64,000 nt of DNA, taken from the NCBI RefSeq assembly GCF_021495345.1, contig NZ_CP099397.1:4526001-4590000 (forward strand), in the 5' to 3' direction. The position numbers were made by a program, and so were the translations under genes. This DNA comes from Pseudomonas hydrolytica (GTDB taxonomy: Bacteria > Pseudomonadota > Gammaproteobacteria > Pseudomonadales > Pseudomonadaceae). The notes under the pieces are model-generated. The model made no database searches and was not told the origin of the DNA. It saw only the letters and a list, made by a program, of their open reading frames with translations. Numbering within the stretch: the stretch's first letter is position 1; every line of letters begins with the position of its first letter. Positions 31,364 through 41,951 of this stretch are shown piece after piece.

Positions 31364-31795
31364 TTAGTCCTCGAACTTACCGCCAGCTGCTTCGATAGCC
31401 GCACGCGCACCTTTGGTGGCAGCGATGCCTTTCAGGGTGACCGCACGGGTAACCTCACCGGACAGCATCACTTTCACGCGCTGTACGTGTTGGCCAACCA
31501 GATTGGCATCCTTCAGAGCCTGCAGAGTGACAACGCCTTCCAGCTTGTTCAGCTCGGAGGTACGCACTTCAGCGCGATCCATAGCCTTCAGGGAGACGAA
31601 GCCGAACTTCGGCAGACGGCGGTGCAGCGGCTGCTGACCACCCTCGAAGCCCGGAGCGATGGAACCACCGGAGCGGGAGGTCTGACCTTTGTGGCCACGG
31701 CCACCGGTCTTACCCAGACCGCTGCCGATGCCACGGCCCGGACGGTGCTTCTCGCGACGGGCACCCGGCGCGGAACGCAGATCGTTCAGTTGCAT
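31364..31795 (-). CDS. rplO: 50S ribosomal protein L15
   Basis: 143 aa. Begins [22 protein letters not shown] with the Gly/Arg-rich N terminus [15 protein letters not shown] that penetrates 23S rRNA. The ATG at 31795 was chosen over longer frames, as the family starts exactly MxLNDLxxxPG. Stop abuts secY. Confidence 0.98.
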   Translation of the reverse strand: MQLNDLRSAPGARREKHRPGRGIGSGLGKTGGRGHKGQTSRSGGSIAPGFEGGQQPLHRRLPKFGFVSLKAMDRAEVRTSELNKLEGVVTLQALKDANLVGQHVQRVKVMLSGEVTRAVTLKGIAATKGARAAIEAAGGKFED

Positions 31796-31797
31796 GA

Positions 31798-31977
31798 TTA
31801 ACCCTCCACCTTCAGCAGGTAGTAAGCCTTGTTGATCATGCCGCGGTTTTCCGGAGTATCCAGAACCTCTACGGTGTGACCGATGCGACGCAGGCCCAGG
31901 CCCTTGACGCAAGCTTTGTGATTGGCCAGACGGCCATTGGTGCTCTTGATCAGAGTCACTTTGACGGTATTAGCCAT
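31798..31977 (-). CDS. rpmD: 50S ribosomal protein L30
   Basis: 59 aa, [20 protein letters not shown] onward with [18 protein letters not shown]. Small ferredoxin-like ribosomal protein, present in bacteria and archaea/eukaryotes as L30/L7e. Start by family; two bases separate it from rplO. Confidence 0.98.
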   Translation of the reverse strand: MANTVKVTLIKSTNGRLANHKACVKGLGLRRIGHTVEVLDTPENRGMINKAYYLLKVEG

Positions 31978-31979
31978 GG

Positions 31980-32480
31980 TTAGAGAATCTCCTCGACGCT
32001 CTTGCCACGCTTGGCTGCAACGGATTCCGGAGACTGCATGGTCTTCAGACCCTTGAAGGTGGCATGAACCACGTTCACCGGGTTGGTCGAGCCGTAGCAC
32101 TTGGCCAGAACGTTCTGTACACCAGCCACTTCCAGAACGGCACGCATGGCGCCGCCGGCGATGATACCGGTACCTTCGGAAGCCGGCTGCATGTACACCT
32201 TGGAGGCGCCATGAGCGGACTTGATCGGGTACTGCAGAGTGGTGCCGTTCAGATCCACCTGGATCATGTTGCGACGCGCAGCTTCCATCGCCTTCTGGAT
32301 GGCAGCCGGTACTTCGCGGGACTTGCCACGGCCGAAACCGACGCGGCCCTTGCCATCACCCACCACGGTCAGCGCGGTGAAGGTGAAGATACGGCCACCC
32401 TTTACGGTCTTGGCAACGCGGTTAACCTGGACCAGCTTCTCGATATAGCCTTCGTCGCGCTTTTGGTCGTTATTTGCCAT
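31980..32480 (-). CDS. rpsE: 30S ribosomal protein S5
   Basis: 166 aa. dsRBD-like N-terminal fold with [32 protein letters not shown], the loop in which E. coli ram and spectinomycin-resistance changes occur; the sequence is wild-type-like. C-terminal domain [18 protein letters not shown]. Confidence 0.98.
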   Translation of the reverse strand: MANNDQKRDEGYIEKLVQVNRVAKTVKGGRIFTFTALTVVGDGKGRVGFGRGKSREVPAAIQKAMEAARRNMIQVDLNGTTLQYPIKSAHGASKVYMQPASEGTGIIAGGAMRAVLEVAGVQNVLAKCYGSTNPVNVVHATFKGLKTMQSPESVAAKRGKSVEEIL

Positions 32481-32483
32481 AAC

Positions 32484-32834
32484 TTAGAACTCCAGCCCGC
32501 CTTCACGAGCAGCATCGGCCAGCGCCTTGACGCGACCGTGGTACTTGAAGCCAGAACGGTCGAATGCAACCTGAGTCACACCAGCGGCTTTCGCGCGCTC
32601 GGCAACCAGCTGACCTACTTTCTTGGCGGCGTCGACGTTGCCAGTGGCGCCATCACGCAGTGCTTTGTCCAAGGTCGAGGCGCTGGCCAGAACCTTGCTG
32701 CCGTCGGCCGAAATGACCTGGGCGTAGATGTGTTGCGAAGAGCGATACACGCACAGACGCACGGCTTCGAGCTCGTGCATTTTCAGGCGTGCTTTGCGAG
32801 CGCGACGCAGACGAGTAACTTTTTTGTCGGTCAT
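32484..32834 (-). CDS. rplR: 50S ribosomal protein L18
   Basis: 116 aa. Begins [21 protein letters not shown] and contains [20 protein letters not shown]. It binds 5S rRNA with L5 and L25 in the central protuberance. Starts with an ATG at 32834, 11 bases after the rplF stop. Confidence 0.98.
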   Translation of the reverse strand: MTDKKVTRLRRARKARLKMHELEAVRLCVYRSSQHIYAQVISADGSKVLASASTLDKALRDGATGNVDAAKKVGQLVAERAKAAGVTQVAFDRSGFKYHGRVKALADAAREGGLEF

Positions 32835-32845
32835 ATCTCAGCCCC

Positions 32846-33379
32846 TTACTTCTTCTTGGCTTCTTTACGACGGACGACTTCATCCGCGTAACGAACGCCT
32901 TTGCCCTTGTAAGGCTCAGGACGACGGAAGTCACGGATCTCCGCAGCCACCTGACCCACCAGTTGCTTGTCGATACCCTTGATCAGGATCTCGGTCTGGT
33001 TAGGGGTTTCAGCCACGACGCCTGCCGGCAGTTCGTAGTCGATCGGGTGAGAGAAGCCCAGCGCGAGGTTCAGCACCTGACCTTTGGCCTGGGCCTTGTA
33101 GCCTACGCCGACCAGTTGCAGCTTGCGCTCGAAGCCTTGGCTGACGCCGATGACCATGTTGTTGACCAGAGCACGAGTGGTGCCGGCCATGGCCTTGTTC
33201 TGCTGATCGCCGTTACGAGCGGCGAAACGCAGTTCGGAGCCTTCCTGGATCACTTCTACGGAAGAGTGAACGTTCAGTTCCAGAGCGCCCTTGGCACCCT
33301 TGACCGAAAGCTGCTGACCGGCGAGTTTGACCTCGACACCGGCAGGCAGCACAACGGGGTTCTTAGCAACGCGAGACAT
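32846..33379 (-). CDS. rplF: 50S ribosomal protein L6
   Basis: 177 aa with two repeated alpha/beta domains. Begins [22 protein letters not shown] and has [24 protein letters not shown] at the C terminus, the family signature. Located near the factor-binding centre. Confidence 0.98.
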   Translation of the reverse strand: MSRVAKNPVVLPAGVEVKLAGQQLSVKGAKGALELNVHSSVEVIQEGSELRFAARNGDQQNKAMAGTTRALVNNMVIGVSQGFERKLQLVGVGYKAQAKGQVLNLALGFSHPIDYELPAGVVAETPNQTEILIKGIDKQLVGQVAAEIRDFRRPEPYKGKGVRYADEVVRRKEAKKK

Positions 33380-33391
33380 GCTTATCCCCCC

Positions 33392-33784
33392 TTAGAACAC
33401 GGTGCAGAGCACTTCGCCGCCGACACCGGCAGCGCGCGCAGCGCGATCCGTCATCACACCTTTGTTGGTGGAGACGATGGAAACACCGAGACCGCCGCGT
33501 ACCTTCGGCAGGTCATCGACGGATTTGTATTGACGAAGGCCGGGACGGCTCACGCGCTTGACTTCCTCGATGACCGGACGGCCTTCGAAGTACTTCAGCT
33601 CGATGGACAGCTGCGGCTTGGCTTCGCCATTGACTTCATAACCCGCAATGTAACCTTCGTCCTTCAGAACCTTGGCTACAGCCACCTTCAGAGTGGAAGA
33701 CGGCATGCTTACGACGGACTTTTCAGCCATCTGGGCATTACGGATACGAGTTAGCATGTCCGCTAACGGGTCCTGCATACTCAT
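33392..33784 (-). CDS. rpsH: 30S ribosomal protein S8
   Basis: 130 aa. Begins [22 protein letters not shown] and ends GGEVLCTVF. In E. coli it is the autorepressor of the spc operon, binding the rplE leader. Here it is separated from rpsN by an unusual 192-bp hairpin-rich gap. Confidence 0.98.
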   Translation of the reverse strand: MSMQDPLADMLTRIRNAQMAEKSVVSMPSSTLKVAVAKVLKDEGYIAGYEVNGEAKPQLSIELKYFEGRPVIEEVKRVSRPGLRQYKSVDDLPKVRGGLGVSIVSTNKGVMTDRAARAAGVGGEVLCTVF

Positions 33785-33811
33785 GGGCTAGACGCTCCTG
33801 ATACAAAAAGA

Positions 33812-33959
33812 ACAGCCCGAGGGCTGTGGGATCATCCAAAAGCTCGGCATGGAAATACCAGGCTCAGGAGAGCCGGACATTCTAGAGACCGATCAAAAAT
33901 GAAGCAAGCCCCAAAAGGGGCTTGTTCATATAAAGACAAAGCCGGCACTAGGCCGGCTT
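33812..33959 (-). promoter_or_regulatory. rpsN-rpsH gap with three strong hairpins
   Basis: Inside the otherwise tightly packed spc operon, the 192-bp gap carries perfect stems: ACAGCCC/GGGCTGT (33812-33827), CAAGCCCC/GGGGCTTG (33905-33924) and AAGCCGGC/GCCGGCTT (33939-33959). A weaker GGCTC/GAGCC stem lies at about 33861-33875. In the direction of transcription, T-rich stretches (TTCTTTTTG, TTCATTTTTG, TTTGTCTTTA) follow the three stems. They look like tandem attenuators, RNA-processing sites, or part of an autoregulatory leader for rpsH. Confidence 0.6.
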
Positions 33960-33976
33960 CGCTTTTTTACTGCTAC

Positions 33977-34282
33977 TTACCAGCTGGCTTTCACCAGGCC
34001 CGGTACGTCACCACGCATGGCGGCTTCGCGCAGTTTGTTACGCGACAGACCGAACTTGCGGTAAACGCCGTGCGGACGGCCGGTGATGCGGCAACGGTTA
34101 CGCAGGCGCGAGGCGCTGGCGTCACGCGGCTGCTTCTGCAGAGCGACCTGAGCTTCCCAACGAGCTTCCGGAGTGGAGTTCGGGTTGGCGATGATCGCTT
34201 TCAGCTCGGCACGCTTCTTGGCGTACTTGGCAACCGTTTGCTGACGCTTCAGCTCGCGGTTTTTCATGCTTGTCTTGGCCAT
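33977..34282 (-). CDS. rpsN: 30S ribosomal protein S14 (zinc-free long form)
   Basis: 101 aa. Begins [24 protein letters not shown] and contains [24 protein letters not shown]. No CxxC pairs, so it is the C-minus form independent of zinc. Last gene before the large hairpin-rich gap. Confidence 0.98.
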   Translation of the reverse strand: MAKTSMKNRELKRQQTVAKYAKKRAELKAIIANPNSTPEARWEAQVALQKQPRDASASRLRNRCRITGRPHGVYRKFGLSRNKLREAAMRGDVPGLVKASW

Positions 34283-34296
34283 TGTCCAGACTCCGA

Positions 34297-34836
34297 TCAG
34301 TTGCGGAACGGGAAGTTGAAAGCACGCAGCAGAGCGCGGCCTTCATCATCGTTACGGGCAGTGGTAGTCAGGGTGATGTCCAGACCACGCAGCGCATCGA
34401 TCTTGTCGTAATCGATTTCCGGGAAGATGATCTGCTCTTTCACGCCCATGCTGTAGTTGCCACGGCCATCGAAGGACTTGGCATTCAGGCCGCGGAAGTC
34501 ACGCACGCGCGGCAGGGAGATGGACAGCAGACGATCCAGGAACTCGTACATACGCTCGCGACGCAGAGTGACCTTGACGCCAATCGGCCAACCTTCACGA
34601 ACCTTGAAACCTGCGATCGACTTGCGGGCATGAGTCACCACGACTTTCTGACCGGTGATCTTCTCGAGGTCGGCAACAGCGTTCTCGATGACTTTCTTGT
34701 CACCGATCGCTTCGCCCAGGCCCATGTTCAGGGTGATCTTGGTGATGCGCGGAACTTCCATCACGTTGGCCAGCTTCAGTTCTTCCTTCAGCTTGGGCGC
34801 GATTTCCTTCCGGTAAATCTCTTTCAGTCGTGCCAT
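34297..34836 (-). CDS. rplE: 50S ribosomal protein L5
   Basis: 179 aa. Begins [33 protein letters not shown] and [22 protein letters not shown] are family signatures. It binds 5S rRNA and contacts P-site tRNA. The E. coli S8 repressor site lies at the start of this gene; it was not identified here. Confidence 0.98.
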   Translation of the reverse strand: MARLKEIYRKEIAPKLKEELKLANVMEVPRITKITLNMGLGEAIGDKKVIENAVADLEKITGQKVVVTHARKSIAGFKVREGWPIGVKVTLRRERMYEFLDRLLSISLPRVRDFRGLNAKSFDGRGNYSMGVKEQIIFPEIDYDKIDALRGLDITLTTTARNDDEGRALLRAFNFPFRN

Positions 34837-34855
34837 GGTATTTACCTACGGATTC

Positions 34856-35170
34856 TCAAGCGCCAACCGGCTTCTGGGTGGACTTGAAGACACGAATTTT
34901 CTTGCCGTCTTCGATCTTGAAGCCAACGCGATCAGCCTTGTTGGTTTCAGAGTTGAAGATGGCAACGTTGGAAGCGTGCAGCGGCGCTTCTTTCTCGACG
35001 ATACCGCCTTGAACGCCCGACATCGGGTTCGGCTTGGTATGACGCTTCACCAGGTTGATGCCACCGACGACCAGACGGTCGTCAGCGAGAACCTTGAGCA
35101 CCTTACCGCGCTTACCTTTGTCTTTGCCGGCGATCACGATGATCTCGTCGTCACGACGAATCTTTTGCAT
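34856..35170 (-). CDS. rplX: 50S ribosomal protein L24
   Basis: 104 aa. Begins [24 protein letters not shown], a KOW motif, and contains [13 protein letters not shown]. An early 23S rRNA assembly initiator located at the exit tunnel. Confidence 0.98.
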   Translation of the reverse strand: MQKIRRDDEIIVIAGKDKGKRGKVLKVLADDRLVVGGINLVKRHTKPNPMSGVQGGIVEKEAPLHASNVAIFNSETNKADRVGFKIEDGKKIRVFKSTQKPVGA

Positions 35171-35181
35171 GTCGGATCTCC

Positions 35182-35550
35182 TTAAAGCACTTCAGGGGCG
35201 AGCGAGACGATCTTCATGAACTTCTCGGAACGCAGTTCACGGGTCACCGGCCCGAAGATACGGGTACCGATCGGCTCTTGCTTGTTGTTCAGCAGAACAG
35301 CAGCGTTGCCGTCGAAGCGAATGATCGAGCCATCGGCACGGCGAACGCCGTGACGGGTACGAACGACCACTGCGGTCATGACCTGACCTTTCTTCACTTT
35401 GCCGCGCGGAATTGCTTCCTTGACGGTGACCTTGATGATGTCGCCGATGCCGGCGTAGCGACGATGCGAGCCGCCCAGCACCTTGATGCACATAACACGA
35501 CGTGCACCGCTGTTGTCAGCCACATCGAGCATGGATTGAGTCTGAATCAT
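35182..35550 (-). CDS. rplN: 50S ribosomal protein L14
   Basis: 122 aa. Begins [22 protein letters not shown] and contains [21 protein letters not shown] and the C-terminal [19 protein letters not shown]. Forms an intersubunit bridge. First gene of the spc operon, 24 bases after rpsQ, so readthrough from the S10 operon is likely. Confidence 0.98.
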   Translation of the reverse strand: MIQTQSMLDVADNSGARRVMCIKVLGGSHRRYAGIGDIIKVTVKEAIPRGKVKKGQVMTAVVVRTRHGVRRADGSIIRFDGNAAVLLNNKQEPIGTRIFGPVTRELRSEKFMKIVSLAPEVL

Positions 35551-35573
35551 AAAATTTCTCCGACCCTTAGCTC

Positions 35574-35840
35574 TTAGACTTCGACGGCGCGTTCAACGAC
35601 TTCAACCAGAGCCCAGGACTTGGTCTTGGACTGCGGGCGGGTTTCGCGAATGGAAACCTTGTCGCCGATCTTGCACTGGTTGCTTTCGTCGTGAGCGTGC
35701 AGCTTGGTCGAACGCTTGACGTATTTACCGTAGATCGGGTGCTTGACGCGACGCTCGATCAGAACGGTGATGGTCTTGTCCATCTTGTCGCTGACAACAC
35801 GGCCGGTCAGCGTACGGACTGTTTTTTCAACTTCGGCCAT
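35574..35840 (-). CDS. rpsQ: 30S ribosomal protein S17
   Basis: 88 aa. Begins [23 protein letters not shown]; ends [10 protein letters not shown]. An OB-fold primary 16S-binding protein. The ATG at 35840 was chosen because it gives the standard length; an in-frame ATG six bases upstream overlaps rpmC. Confidence 0.98.
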   Translation of the reverse strand: MAEVEKTVRTLTGRVVSDKMDKTITVLIERRVKHPIYGKYVKRSTKLHAHDESNQCKIGDKVSIRETRPQSKTKSWALVEVVERAVEV

Positions 35841-35842
35841 GA

Positions 35843-36034
35843 TCACTTACCTGCCTGCTGGCTGAGGACAGTCTTGACGCGAGCGATGTCGCGCTTCACT
35901 TGCGAGAGCAGGTGAGACTGCCCCAGCTGGCCAGTCGCCTTCTGCATACGCAGATTGAACTGGTCGCGCAGCAGCTCGAGCAGTTGCTCGTTCAGCTGTT
36001 GTGCGCTTTTTTCACGAAGTTCGGTCGCTTTCAT
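35843..36034 (-). CDS. rpmC: 50S ribosomal protein L29
   Basis: 63 aa. [20 protein letters not shown] onward, with [12 protein letters not shown] as the family signature. Two long helices beside the exit tunnel. The ATG overlaps the rplP stop (TGATG), so the upstream GTG was not used. Confidence 0.98.
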   Translation of the reverse strand: MKATELREKSAQQLNEQLLELLRDQFNLRMQKATGQLGQSHLLSQVKRDIARVKTVLSQQAGK

Positions 36035-36447
36035 CACATCACCGTCCGCTTAACAAAGGTGGTGGCGAGCGGCAGCTTTGCAGCAGCCAGGGCAAATGCC
36101 TCGCGCGCCAGCTCTTCGGATACGCCTTCGATCTCGTACAGGACCTTGCCTGGCTGGATCTGGGCTACCCAGTATTCAACGCCACCCTTACCTTTACCCA
36201 TACGCACTTCGAGAGGCTTCTTGGTAACCGGCTTGTCCGGGAAGACGCGGATCCAGATCTTGCCGCCACGCTTAACGTGACGGGTCAGAGCACGACGAGC
36301 GGACTCGATCTGACGAGCGGTGAGACGACCGCGGGCGACAGACTTCAGCGCGAACTCGCCGAAGCTGACCTTGCTACCGCGCTGAGCCAGACCACGGTTG
36401 TGGCCGGTCATCTGCTTGCGGAACTTCGTACGCTTTGGTTGCAACAT
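36034..36447 (-). CDS. rplP: 50S ribosomal protein L16
   Basis: 137 aa. Begins [21 protein letters not shown]; contains [22 protein letters not shown]. It shapes the A-site tRNA pocket; the arginine-bearing loop [12 protein letters not shown] is normal. Confidence 0.98.
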   Translation of the reverse strand: MLQPKRTKFRKQMTGHNRGLAQRGSKVSFGEFALKSVARGRLTARQIESARRALTRHVKRGGKIWIRVFPDKPVTKKPLEVRMGKGKGGVEYWVAQIQPGKVLYEIEGVSEELAREAFALAAAKLPLATTFVKRTVM

Positions 36448-36459
36448 GATGCGTACTCC

Positions 36460-37146
36460 TTATTTCTTAGCAGCTTTACGAGGAGCGGGCGCTTGCGGCT
36501 TCAGCTCTTCAGTGCGGCCACCGATGACCTCACCCTTGAAGATCCAAACCTTGACGCCGATCACACCGTAAGTGGTGTGCGCTTCGTAGGTGGCGTAATC
36601 GATATCGGCACGCAGGGTGTGCAGAGGCACACGACCTTCGCGATACCACTCGGTACGGGCAATTTCAGCGCCGCCAAGACGACCGCTCACCTGGATCTTG
36701 ATGCCCTTGGCACCAATGCGCATGGCGTTCTGTACAGCGCGCTTCATGGCGCGACGGAACATAACGCGACGCTCCAGCTGCTGAGCTACGCTCTGCGCAA
36801 CCAGCATACCGTCGAGCTCCGGCTTGCGGATCTCTTCGATGTTGATGTGCACCGGCACACCCATTTGCTTGGTCAGGTCCTGACGCAGCTTCTCAACATC
36901 TTCACCTTTCTTGCCGATCACGATGCCGGGACGAGCGGTGTGGATGGTGATGCGTGCGGTTTGAGCCGGACGAGCGATGTCGATACGGCTAACGGACGCG
37001 CTTTTTAGTTTGTCTTGCAGGTATGCACGAACCTTCAGGTCGGCGTTCAGGTAGTCGGCGTAATTGCGACCATCTGCGTACCAGACCGAGGTGTGATCCT
37101 TGACGATTCCCAGGCGGATGCCAACGGGATGTACTTTCTGACCCAT
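36460..37146 (-). CDS. rpsC: 30S ribosomal protein S3
   Basis: 228 aa. Begins [22 protein letters not shown] and carries a KH domain (about 38-106, [15 protein letters not shown]). It lies at the mRNA entry and has helicase-like activity with S4 and S5. The longer frame to 37230 overlaps rplV and was rejected. Confidence 0.98.
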   Translation of the reverse strand: MGQKVHPVGIRLGIVKDHTSVWYADGRNYADYLNADLKVRAYLQDKLKSASVSRIDIARPAQTARITIHTARPGIVIGKKGEDVEKLRQDLTKQMGVPVHINIEEIRKPELDGMLVAQSVAQQLERRVMFRRAMKRAVQNAMRIGAKGIKIQVSGRLGGAEIARTEWYREGRVPLHTLRADIDYATYEAHTTYGVIGVKVWIFKGEVIGGRTEELKPQAPAPRKAAKK

Positions 37147-37159
37147 CTGATCGACTCCG

Positions 37160-37492
37160 TTACTTGTCCGCAACCTTGACAGTGATATGGCAAGACCGCT
37201 TGACGATGCGATCAGCACGGCCCTTGGCACGCGGCATGATGCGCTTAAGCGAACGCCCTTCGTTGACGAAAACGGTGCTGACCTTCAGGTCATCAACGTC
37301 TGCGCCTTCGTTGTGCTCGGCGTTGGCAACGGCCGACTCCAGCACTTTCTTCATGATCTCGGCGGCTTTCTTGCTGCTGAAAGCCAGCAGGTTGAGCGCT
37401 TCGCCCACCTTCTTCCCGCGGATCTGGTCGGCGACCAGGCGAGCTTTCTGGGCGGAGATGCGAGCGCCCGACAACTTAGCGGCTACTTCCAT
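37160..37492 (-). CDS. rplV: 50S ribosomal protein L22
   Basis: 110 aa. Begins [22 protein letters not shown]. The extended beta hairpin lining the exit tunnel ends [20 protein letters not shown], without the macrolide-resistance deletion. The ATG at 37492 gives the standard length; an upstream TTG was not used. Confidence 0.98.
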
Positions 37493-37503
37493 TTCCAAAC
37501 CCC

Positions 37504-37779
37504 TTAACGCTTGCCTTTCTTGTCGGCAACGTGACCACGATAGGTACGGGTGCCGGCAAATTCGCCCAGTTTGTGGCCGACCATGTCTTCGTTCACGAGG
37601 ACCGGGACATGCTGACGACCGTTATGCACAGCGATGGTCAGACCGACCATCTGCGGCAGGATCATGGAACGACGCGACCAGGTTTTAACCGGCTTGCGAT
37701 CGTTCTTTTCCACCGCCGCTTCGACCTTCTTCAGTAGGTGAAGATCGATAAAAGGACCTTTTTTCAGAGAACGTGGCAC
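37504..37779 (-). CDS. rpsS: 30S ribosomal protein S19
   Basis: 91 aa. Begins [22 protein letters not shown] and ends [18 protein letters not shown]. With S13, it sits at the head of the small subunit near the A-site finger. Confidence 0.98.
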
Positions 37780-37795
37780 TGTCGTATCCCTCTAT

Positions 37796-38620
37796 TTACT
37801 TGCGACGACGGACGATCATGTTGTCGGTGCGCTTGTTAGCACGGGTCTTCGCGCCCTTGGTCGGGAAGCCCCATGGCGACACCGGATGACGACCACCGGA
37901 GGTACGACCTTCACCACCACCGTGCGGGTGATCAACCGGGTTCATGGCAACACCACGAACGGTCGGACGAACGCCACGCCAGCGCTTGGCACCAGCCTTA
38001 CCCAGCGAACGCAGGCTGTGCTCGGAGTTCGAGACTTCGCCCAGGGTCGCACGGCACTCAGCCAGGACTTTGCGCATTTCGCCGGAGCGCAGACGCAGAG
38101 TCACATAAGCACCTTCACGCGCGATCAGCTGAGCGGAAGCACCAGCGGAACGAGCAATCTGCGCGCCTTTGCCCGGCTTCAGCTCGATACCGTGAACGGT
38201 CGAACCTACCGGAATGTTGCGCAGCTGCAGGCTGTTGCCCGGCTTGATCGGCGCCATGTTGCCGGCTACCAGCTGATCGCCAGCTACAACGCCTTTCGGG
38301 GCGATGATGTAGCGACGCTCACCGTCGGCATACTTCAGCAGAGCGATGTGAGCAGTACGGTTCGGATCGTATTCCACGCGCTCGACAGTGGCAGGGATGC
38401 CATCCTTGTCGTTGCGACGGAAGTCGACCAGACGGTAATGCTGCTTGTGGCCACCACCGATATGACGGGTGGTGATACGGCCGTTGTTGTTACGACCACC
38501 GGACTTCGACTTCTTCTCGAGCAGCGGAGCGTACGGAGCGCCTTTGTGCAGCTCCTGATTGACCACCTTGACCACAAAACGGCGGCCAGCGGAAGTCGGT
38601 TTGCATTTAACGATTGCCAT
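37796..38620 (-). CDS. rplB: 50S ribosomal protein L2
   Basis: 274 aa. Begins [42 protein letters not shown] is the family signature close to the peptidyl-transferase centre. It is required for subunit joining. Normal length. Confidence 0.98.
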   Translation of the reverse strand: MAIVKCKPTSAGRRFVVKVVNQELHKGAPYAPLLEKKSKSGGRNNNGRITTRHIGGGHKQHYRLVDFRRNDKDGIPATVERVEYDPNRTAHIALLKYADGERRYIIAPKGVVAGDQLVAGNMAPIKPGNSLQLRNIPVGSTVHGIELKPGKGAQIARSAGASAQLIAREGAYVTLRLRSGEMRKVLAECRATLGEVSNSEHSLRSLGKAGAKRWRGVRPTVRGVAMNPVDHPHGGGEGRTSGGRHPVSPWGFPTKGAKTRANKRTDNMIVRRRK

Positions 38621-38634
38621 GATGCACCCCTTCC

Positions 38635-38934
38635 TTACTCAGCACTGCTGGTGAAATCGAGTTCTTGGCCCGGCTGAAGGGAGATAACTGCCTTCTTCCA
38701 GTCGTTACGCTTGCCCAGACCGCGAGCGGTGCGCTTGCTCTTGCCCAGAACGTTCTGGGTAGTAACGCGCTCAACCTTCACGTTGAACAGGCTTTCGACG
38801 GCCTTCTTGATTTCCAGCTTGGTCGCATCGGTAGCGACTTTGAAAACGAACTGACCTTGCTTGTCAGCCAGAACCGTGGCCTTCTCGGAGATGTGCGGGC
38901 CAAGCAGCACTTTGAATACGCGTTCCTGGTTCAT
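38635..38934 (-). CDS. rplW: 50S ribosomal protein L23
   Basis: 99 aa. Begins [23 protein letters not shown]. Exit-tunnel protein and docking site for trigger factor and SRP. The start overlaps the rplD stop (ATGA), so the two are translationally coupled. Confidence 0.98.
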   Translation of the reverse strand: MNQERVFKVLLGPHISEKATVLADKQGQFVFKVATDATKLEIKKAVESLFNVKVERVTTQNVLGKSKRTARGLGKRNDWKKAVISLQPGQELDFTSSAE

Positions 38935-39533
38935 CCCAGCAGCTCCTCGAATTTCTTCACGGCCGAAACAGTGACCAGCACTTTTTCGTACGCGATCAGG
39001 CTGACCGGATCGGAACCCTGGACGTCACGTACGTCGACGTGCGGCAGGTTGCGGGCAGCCAGGTACAGGTTCTGATCGACCGCATCGGATACGATCAGCA
39101 CATCGTTCAGACCCAGGCCGTTCAGCTTGCTCAGCAGAGCCTTGGTTTTCGGAGCTTCGACAGCGAAGTCTTCAACCACTACCAGACGGTCGGTACGAAC
39201 CAGCTCAGCAAGGATGGAGCGCAGAGCAGCGCGGTACATCTTCTTGTTCAGCTTTTGGTCGTGATTACGGGTGGACGCTGCGAAGGTCACACCACCGCCA
39301 CGCCAGATCGGACCACGAGTGGTACCAGCACGAGCACGACCGGTGCCCTTCTGACGCCACGGGCGCTTGCCGCCACCGGAAACGTCGGAACGGGACTTCT
39401 GGCCTTTGGTGCCCTGACGGCCGCCAGCCATGTAGGCTACGACTGCTTGGTGAACCAGGGTCTCGTTGAACTCGCCACCGAAGGTCGCATCGGACACTTC
39501 GATCGCCTGAGCGCCATTTACATTCAATTGCAT
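38931..39533 (-). CDS. rplD: 50S ribosomal protein L4
   Basis: 200 aa. Begins [22 protein letters not shown]; the extended loop [28 protein letters not shown] reaches the exit tunnel. In E. coli L4 also represses the S10 operon through the rpsJ leader. Confidence 0.98.
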   Translation of the reverse strand: MQLNVNGAQAIEVSDATFGGEFNETLVHQAVVAYMAGGRQGTKGQKSRSDVSGGGKRPWRQKGTGRARAGTTRGPIWRGGGVTFAASTRNHDQKLNKKMYRAALRSILAELVRTDRLVVVEDFAVEAPKTKALLSKLNGLGLNDVLIVSDAVDQNLYLAARNLPHVDVRDVQGSDPVSLIAYEKVLVTVSAVKKFEELLG

Positions 39534-39547
39534 CTCAGATTCTCCCC

Positions 39548-40177
39548 TTACGCCTTGACAGCCGGACGAACGATAACGTCGCCGCCAGTAGCGCCCGGAA
39601 CGGCACCCTTGACCAGCAGCAGATTACGCTCGGCGTCTACGCGAACGACTTCCAGGGACTGTACGGTCACGCGCTCAGCGCCCATATGACCGGACATCTT
39701 TTTGCCCTTGAATACACGACCCGGGGTCTGGCACTGGCCGATGGAACCCGGTACACGGTGAGAAACGGAGTTACCGTGAGTGTTGTCCTGGCCGCGGAAG
39801 TTCCAACGCTTGATGGTACCGGCAAAGCCTTTACCTTTGGACTGACCGGTGACATCCACCAGTTGACCAGCTTGGAAAATTTCAGCGTTGATCAGATCGC
39901 CAGCCTGGTAGTCGCCTTCTTCAAGACGGAACTCCATAACAGTGCGACCTGCCGCGACGTTCGCCTTGGCGAAGTGACCGGCCTGAGCCTTGCTGACGCG
40001 CGAGGCGCGACGCTCACCGACAGTGACCTGCACTGCGCGGTAGCCATCGGACTCCTCGTTTTTGAACTGGGTGACGCGATTCGGCTCGATCTCGATGACC
40101 GTGACCGGAATGGAGACACCTTCTTCGGTGAAAATGCGGGTCATGCCGCACTTACGACCGACTACACCAATAGTCAT
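39548..40177 (-). CDS. rplC: 50S ribosomal protein L3
   Basis: 209 aa. Begins [55 protein letters not shown] is the long loop that approaches the peptidyl-transferase centre and carries the methylated Gln in E. coli. The longer start at 40210 has no family match. Confidence 0.98.
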   Translation of the reverse strand: MTIGVVGRKCGMTRIFTEEGVSIPVTVIEIEPNRVTQFKNEESDGYRAVQVTVGERRASRVSKAQAGHFAKANVAAGRTVMEFRLEEGDYQAGDLINAEIFQAGQLVDVTGQSKGKGFAGTIKRWNFRGQDNTHGNSVSHRVPGSIGQCQTPGRVFKGKKMSGHMGAERVTVQSLEVVRVDAERNLLLVKGAVPGATGGDVIVRPAVKA

Positions 40178-40260
40178 GTTGTAAACCTCATGAGTGTACG
40201 GGGCTTTCACCCGCTATGGCCGCCCATTTCAGAGCGTTACACGACTAAAACCGCCAGGTT

Positions 40261-40572
40261 TTAGCCGAGGCTGATCTGCACTTCCACGCCTGCCGCAAGG
40301 TCGAGCTTCATCAGCGCGTCAACGGTTTTATCCGTCGGCTGGACGATGTCCAGAACACGCTTATGAGTGCGGATTTCGTACTGATCACGCGCGTCTTTGT
40401 TGACGTGCGGAGAAATCAGAACGGTGTACCGCTCCTTACGAGTAGGCAGAGGAATCGGACCACGCACCTGAGCACCAGTACGTTTCGCGGTTTCCACGAT
40501 TTCCTGGGTAGATTGATCGATCAGGCGATGGTCAAAAGCCTTCAACCGAATACGGATTTGTTGGTTTTGCAT
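40261..40572 (-). CDS. rpsJ: 30S ribosomal protein S10
   Basis: 103 aa. [21 protein letters not shown] onward, with [32 protein letters not shown]. It also acts as NusE in antitermination with NusB. First gene of the S10 operon, behind a consensus promoter about 65 bases upstream. Confidence 0.98.
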   Translation of the reverse strand: MQNQQIRIRLKAFDHRLIDQSTQEIVETAKRTGAQVRGPIPLPTRKERYTVLISPHVNKDARDQYEIRTHKRVLDIVQPTDKTVDALMKLDLAAGVEVQISLG

Positions 40573-40636
40573 TTTGACCTCAGATTCCAAGCTGCTAATC
40601 CCCACAGACGGACTACGCCCGCTCGAGGGAGGCGCA

Positions 40637-40665
40637 ATTGTACGGATGCCCCCTGGGGGTGTCAA
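40637..40665 (-). promoter_or_regulatory. S10 operon promoter
   Basis: On the minus strand a perfect -35 TTGACA (40665-40660), a 17-bp spacer and -10 TACAAT (40642-40637). The spacer holds the palindrome CCCCCAGGGGG directly after the -35. A GC-rich TGCGCCTCCC follows the -10, as in stringently controlled promoters. Transcription would begin near 40630, giving a short leader before rpsJ at 40572. Confidence 0.85.
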
Positions 40666-40680
40666 CTTTTAACCAGTTCA

Positions 40681-40712
40681 AAAGAAAAGGGCCCCGAAGG
40701 GCCCTTTTCTCT
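40681..40712 (-). terminator. terminator after tuf (str operon end)
   Basis: AGAAAAGGGCCC cgaa GGGCCCTTTTCT: perfect 12-bp inverted repeat ending with a T tract in the minus direction, between tuf (copy 1) and the S10 promoter. Confidence 0.93.
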
Positions 40713-40727
40713 CAAGCGGATCGTCGA

Positions 40728-41921
40728 TTACTCGATGATCTTGGCAACCACGCCGGCACCGACGGTACGACCGCCTTCGCGGATCGCGAAACGCAGGCCG
40801 TCTTCCATGGCGATCGGCTTGATCAGGGTAACAACCATCTTGATGTTGTCGCCCGGCATTACCATCTCAACGCCTTCCGGCAGTTCGCACGAACCGGTCA
40901 CGTCAGTGGTACGGAAGTAGAACTGCGGACGGTAGCCCTTGAAGAACGGGGTGTGACGACCACCTTCTTCCTTGGACAGCACGTACACTTCAGCTTCGAA
41001 CTTGGTGTGCGGCTTGATGATGCCCGGCTTGGCCAGAACCTGACCACGCTCGACTTCATCACGCTTGGTGCCGCGCAGCAGCACGCCGCAGTTCTCACCA
41101 GCACGACCTTCGTCCAGCAGCTTGCGGAACATCTCAACGCCGGTGCAGGTGGTCTTGGTGGTCGGACGCAGACCAACGATTTCGATTTCTTCCTGGATTT
41201 TGACGATACCGCGCTCGACACGACCGGTTACTACAGTACCGCGGCCGGAGATCGAGAACACGTCTTCGATCGGCATCAGGAACGGACGATCGATGGCACG
41301 AACCGGCTCAGGAATGTAGGTATCCAGAGTCTCAACCAGCTTCTTGACGGCACTGGTGCCCAGCTCGTTGGTGTCTTCGCCGTTCAGCGCCATCAGCGCG
41401 GAGCCGATGATGATCGGAGTGTCGTCACCCGGGAAATCGTAGGTGCTCAGCAGGTCGCGAACTTCCATCTCGACCAGCTCCAGCAGCTCGGCGTCGTCAA
41501 CCATGTCAGCCTTGTTCAGGAAGACAACGATGTACGGAACGCCAACCTGACGGGACAGCAGGATGTGCTCACGGGTTTGCGGCATGGGGCCGTCGGCAGC
41601 CGAGCAGACCAGGATCGCGCCGTCCATCTGGGCAGCACCGGTGATCATGTTCTTCACGTAGTCGGCGTGGCCCGGGCAGTCAACGTGCGCGTAGTGACGA
41701 ATGTTGGAGTCGTACTCTACGTGCGCGGTGTTGATGGTGATACCACGAGCTTTTTCTTCCGGAGCGCTGTCGATCTTGTCGAAGTCAACACGAGCCGAAC
41801 CGAATACTTCGGAGCAGACGCGGGTCAGAGCAGCGGTCAGAGTGGTCTTACCGTGGTCAACGTGACCGATGGTGCCGACGTTGACGTGCGGTTTGTTACG
41901 TTCGAATTTTTCCTTAGCCAC
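40728..41921 (-). CDS. tufA: elongation factor Tu (copy 1)
   Basis: 397 aa GTPase that brings aminoacyl-tRNA to the ribosome. G1 GHVDHGKT (about 19-26), switch [23 protein letters not shown]. It is identical to the second copy at 57.3 kb except for residue 301 (Ile here, Thr there). Last gene of the str operon rpsL-rpsG-fusA-tuf and followed by a strong terminator. Nucleotide differences between the two copies cluster in the first third of the gene. Confidence 0.99.
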   Translation of the reverse strand: MAKEKFERNKPHVNVGTIGHVDHGKTTLTAALTRVCSEVFGSARVDFDKIDSAPEEKARGITINTAHVEYDSNIRHYAHVDCPGHADYVKNMITGAAQMDGAILVCSAADGPMPQTREHILLSRQVGVPYIVVFLNKADMVDDAELLELVEMEVRDLLSTYDFPGDDTPIIIGSALMALNGEDTNELGTSAVKKLVETLDTYIPEPVRAIDRPFLMPIEDVFSISGRGTVVTGRVERGIVKIQEEIEIVGLRPTTKTTCTGVEMFRKLLDEGRAGENCGVLLRGTKRDEVERGQVLAKPGIIKPHTKFEAEVYVLSKEEGGRHTPFFKGYRPQFYFRTTDVTGSCELPEGVEMVMPGDNIKMVVTLIKPIAMEDGLRFAIREGGRTVGAGVVAKIIE

Positions 41922-41951
41922 GACAGTAAACCTCTTACTTAAAGGGCGGGA

